NCBI RefSeq assembly: GCF_002282895.1
Contig: NZ_NRRB01000001.1
Coordinates: 496,001-560,000, forward strand
Direction: 5' to 3'
Origin: Paraferrimonas haliotis
Lineage (GTDB): Bacteria > Pseudomonadota > Gammaproteobacteria > Enterobacterales > Shewanellaceae
Length of the DNA: 64,000 nucleotides
The notes under the pieces were generated by a model that saw only the letters and a list, made by a program, of their open reading frames with translations, did not search any database and was not told where the DNA came from. Below, in pieces: positions 63,338-64,000 of this stretch. Every line of letters starts with the position of its first letter. The first letter of the stretch is position 1. Both the position numbers and the translations under genes were made by a program.

Positions 63338-64000
63338 GCCAGGATATCATTATAAAGCGAGAAATTAAGACAGAGACGTGGCTCATACAGGGTGAAATTG
63401 CACTGGCAGACAGCCGCCCAGAAATTAACTGCGTTCTGCAATTCCTCCACGACTATCCGAGTGCGAATTCTGTCGAGTGCTCCGAACACTTATTTGGAGA
63501 CAAAATCGGTCGCCGTGTCGTCGCTGAAAGGTTATTGAATCTTTGTCGGTTATATGGACTAGCAGAATCAATTCGAGGCAAATATAAATTGACTGAAGCA
63601 GGAAAAACAGCGCTAAAAAAAGACCAAGTTTTAATACCGACAGATGGTTGCTGGAAGTTATGTATTTGTGATGAGCCTTTATTACCCCATTCACTTTTGA
63701 CAAGTGAGGCGCATACAGAGCCAAGCGCTGCGTCAACCGGGTTGAGGAAGAACCGTCACGACCTAAAAGCACGGGCTGATAAGTTATTGAAGATACCTCA
63801 ATCCCTTAAAGACCTAGTTGGTTTACAAGAACAACCAATAGGTGGTGGTTCGGAAGTGCGTGTGGACAAAATTGAACTTAAAGGTGAACGCATCTCACCT
63901 CAAGAAAAACCGTATTACATCGAGTGGAATGTAACTAATGGCAATGTCGATGTGAAGCGAGGAAAAGATCATATATTTTCACGTCGGATTGAGCCAATCA
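63334..64000 (+). CDS. Unknown protein with N-terminal winged-helix-like segment, cut by the window end
   Basis: ATG 63334 overlaps the helicase stop by four bases and is preceded by AGGAGG, so translation is coupled. The frame is open for 222 codons to base 64000 with no stop. It begins MSQDIIIKREIKTETWLIQG. Residues ~30-95 look like a winged helix (VLQFLHDYPSANSVECSEHL, RVVAERLLNLCRLYGLAES, KYKLTEAGKTAL). The later part (KPYYIEWNVTNGNVDVKRG) is beta-rich and not recognised. Tight coupling suggests it works with the helicase. I do not recognise the family. Confidence 0.8.
   Translation, partial: MSQDIIIKREIKTETWLIQGEIALADSRPEINCVLQFLHDYPSANSVECSEHLFGDKIGRRVVAERLLNLCRLYGLAESIRGKYKLTEAGKTALKKDQVLIPTDGCWKLCICDEPLLPHSLLTSEAHTEPSAASTGLRKNRHDLKARADKLLKIPQSLKDLVGLQEQPIGGGSEVRVDKIELKGERISPQEKPYYIEWNVTNGNVDVKRGKDHIFSRRIEPI

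Noticed and set aside
63425-63772. 115-codon minus-strand frame at the window end
   Set aside because: It is antisense to the coupled plus-strand gene that starts at 63334 with AGGAGG and has no recognisable features.

Overview
This 64 kb window reads as a chromosomal segment of a marine-type gammaproteobacterium, broadly Alteromonadales/Shewanella/Ferrimonas-like. That is inferred from gene content and classic gammaproteobacterial blocks: epd-pgk-fba, xerD-dsbC-recJ-prfB-lysS, srmB/trmN6, serA/rpiA, zapA-ssrS(6S)-fau, and ygfB-ubiH-ubiI-gcvTHP. Other pointers are MetJ boxes upstream of metK, a programmed frameshift in prfB, a BCCT carrier and periplasmic nitrate reductase. I could not assign a genus. 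No tRNA, rRNA, complete IS element or CRISPR array was recognised.

Layout. 1-6 kb: metK (5' part only, minus strand, with MetJ operators), then tkt-epd-pgk-fba for pentose-phosphate, vitamin B6 precursor and glycolytic/gluconeogenic flux. 6-14 kb: a DUF481 outer-membrane protein, a PAS sensor without an intact output domain, and an RND efflux pump (membrane-fusion protein plus permease). 13.7-17.3 kb: srmB, trmN6, brnQ. 17.3-26.4 kb: xerD-dsbC-recJ, then a minus-strand insertion of a solitary tonB and a long aminopeptidase P, then prfB-lysS. 26.4-31 kb: a DnaA-box-flanked palindromic element, a small outer-membrane barrel protein, an amino-acid/cation symporter with an altered binding motif, aroG, and a YbaY-META lipoprotein. 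31-36 kb: fpr, a cytochrome P460-like protein, and napDAB preceded by a strong hairpin and a CRP-type site. 36-42.5 kb: an AttEFGH-like export system (ABC ATPase, permease, lipocalin-like lipoprotein), ygfZ, serA. 42.6-47.7 kb: a CsgD-like regulator, a BCCT carrier, an aldehyde dehydrogenase-TetR operon with its palindromic operator, and an exported glutathione peroxidase. 47.8-59.2 kb: rpiA-gdpD, fau, 6S RNA, zapA, ygfB, ubiH, ubiI and the glycine cleavage operon.

59.2-64 kb is different: AT-rich, with relaxed codon use, bounded by imperfect tandem repeats just after gcvP. It holds a 5'-truncated GIY-YIG nuclease gene, about 600 bp of non-coding DNA with nested inverted repeats, and a two-gene operon cut by the window end: a 909-residue UPF1/DNA2-like SF1 helicase with an unusually long stretch between motif III and the R-M-H-P motif, translationally coupled to a protein with an N-terminal winged-helix-like segment. 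This is the best candidate for an undescribed, possibly phage-defence, system. The idea rests on architecture and context only.

Functionally the core genes link carbon flux (tkt, rpiA, epd, pgk, fba), one-carbon and serine/glycine metabolism (serA, gcvTHP, fau, ygfZ, metK), ubiquinone synthesis (ubiH, ubiI) and anaerobic nitrate respiration (nap).
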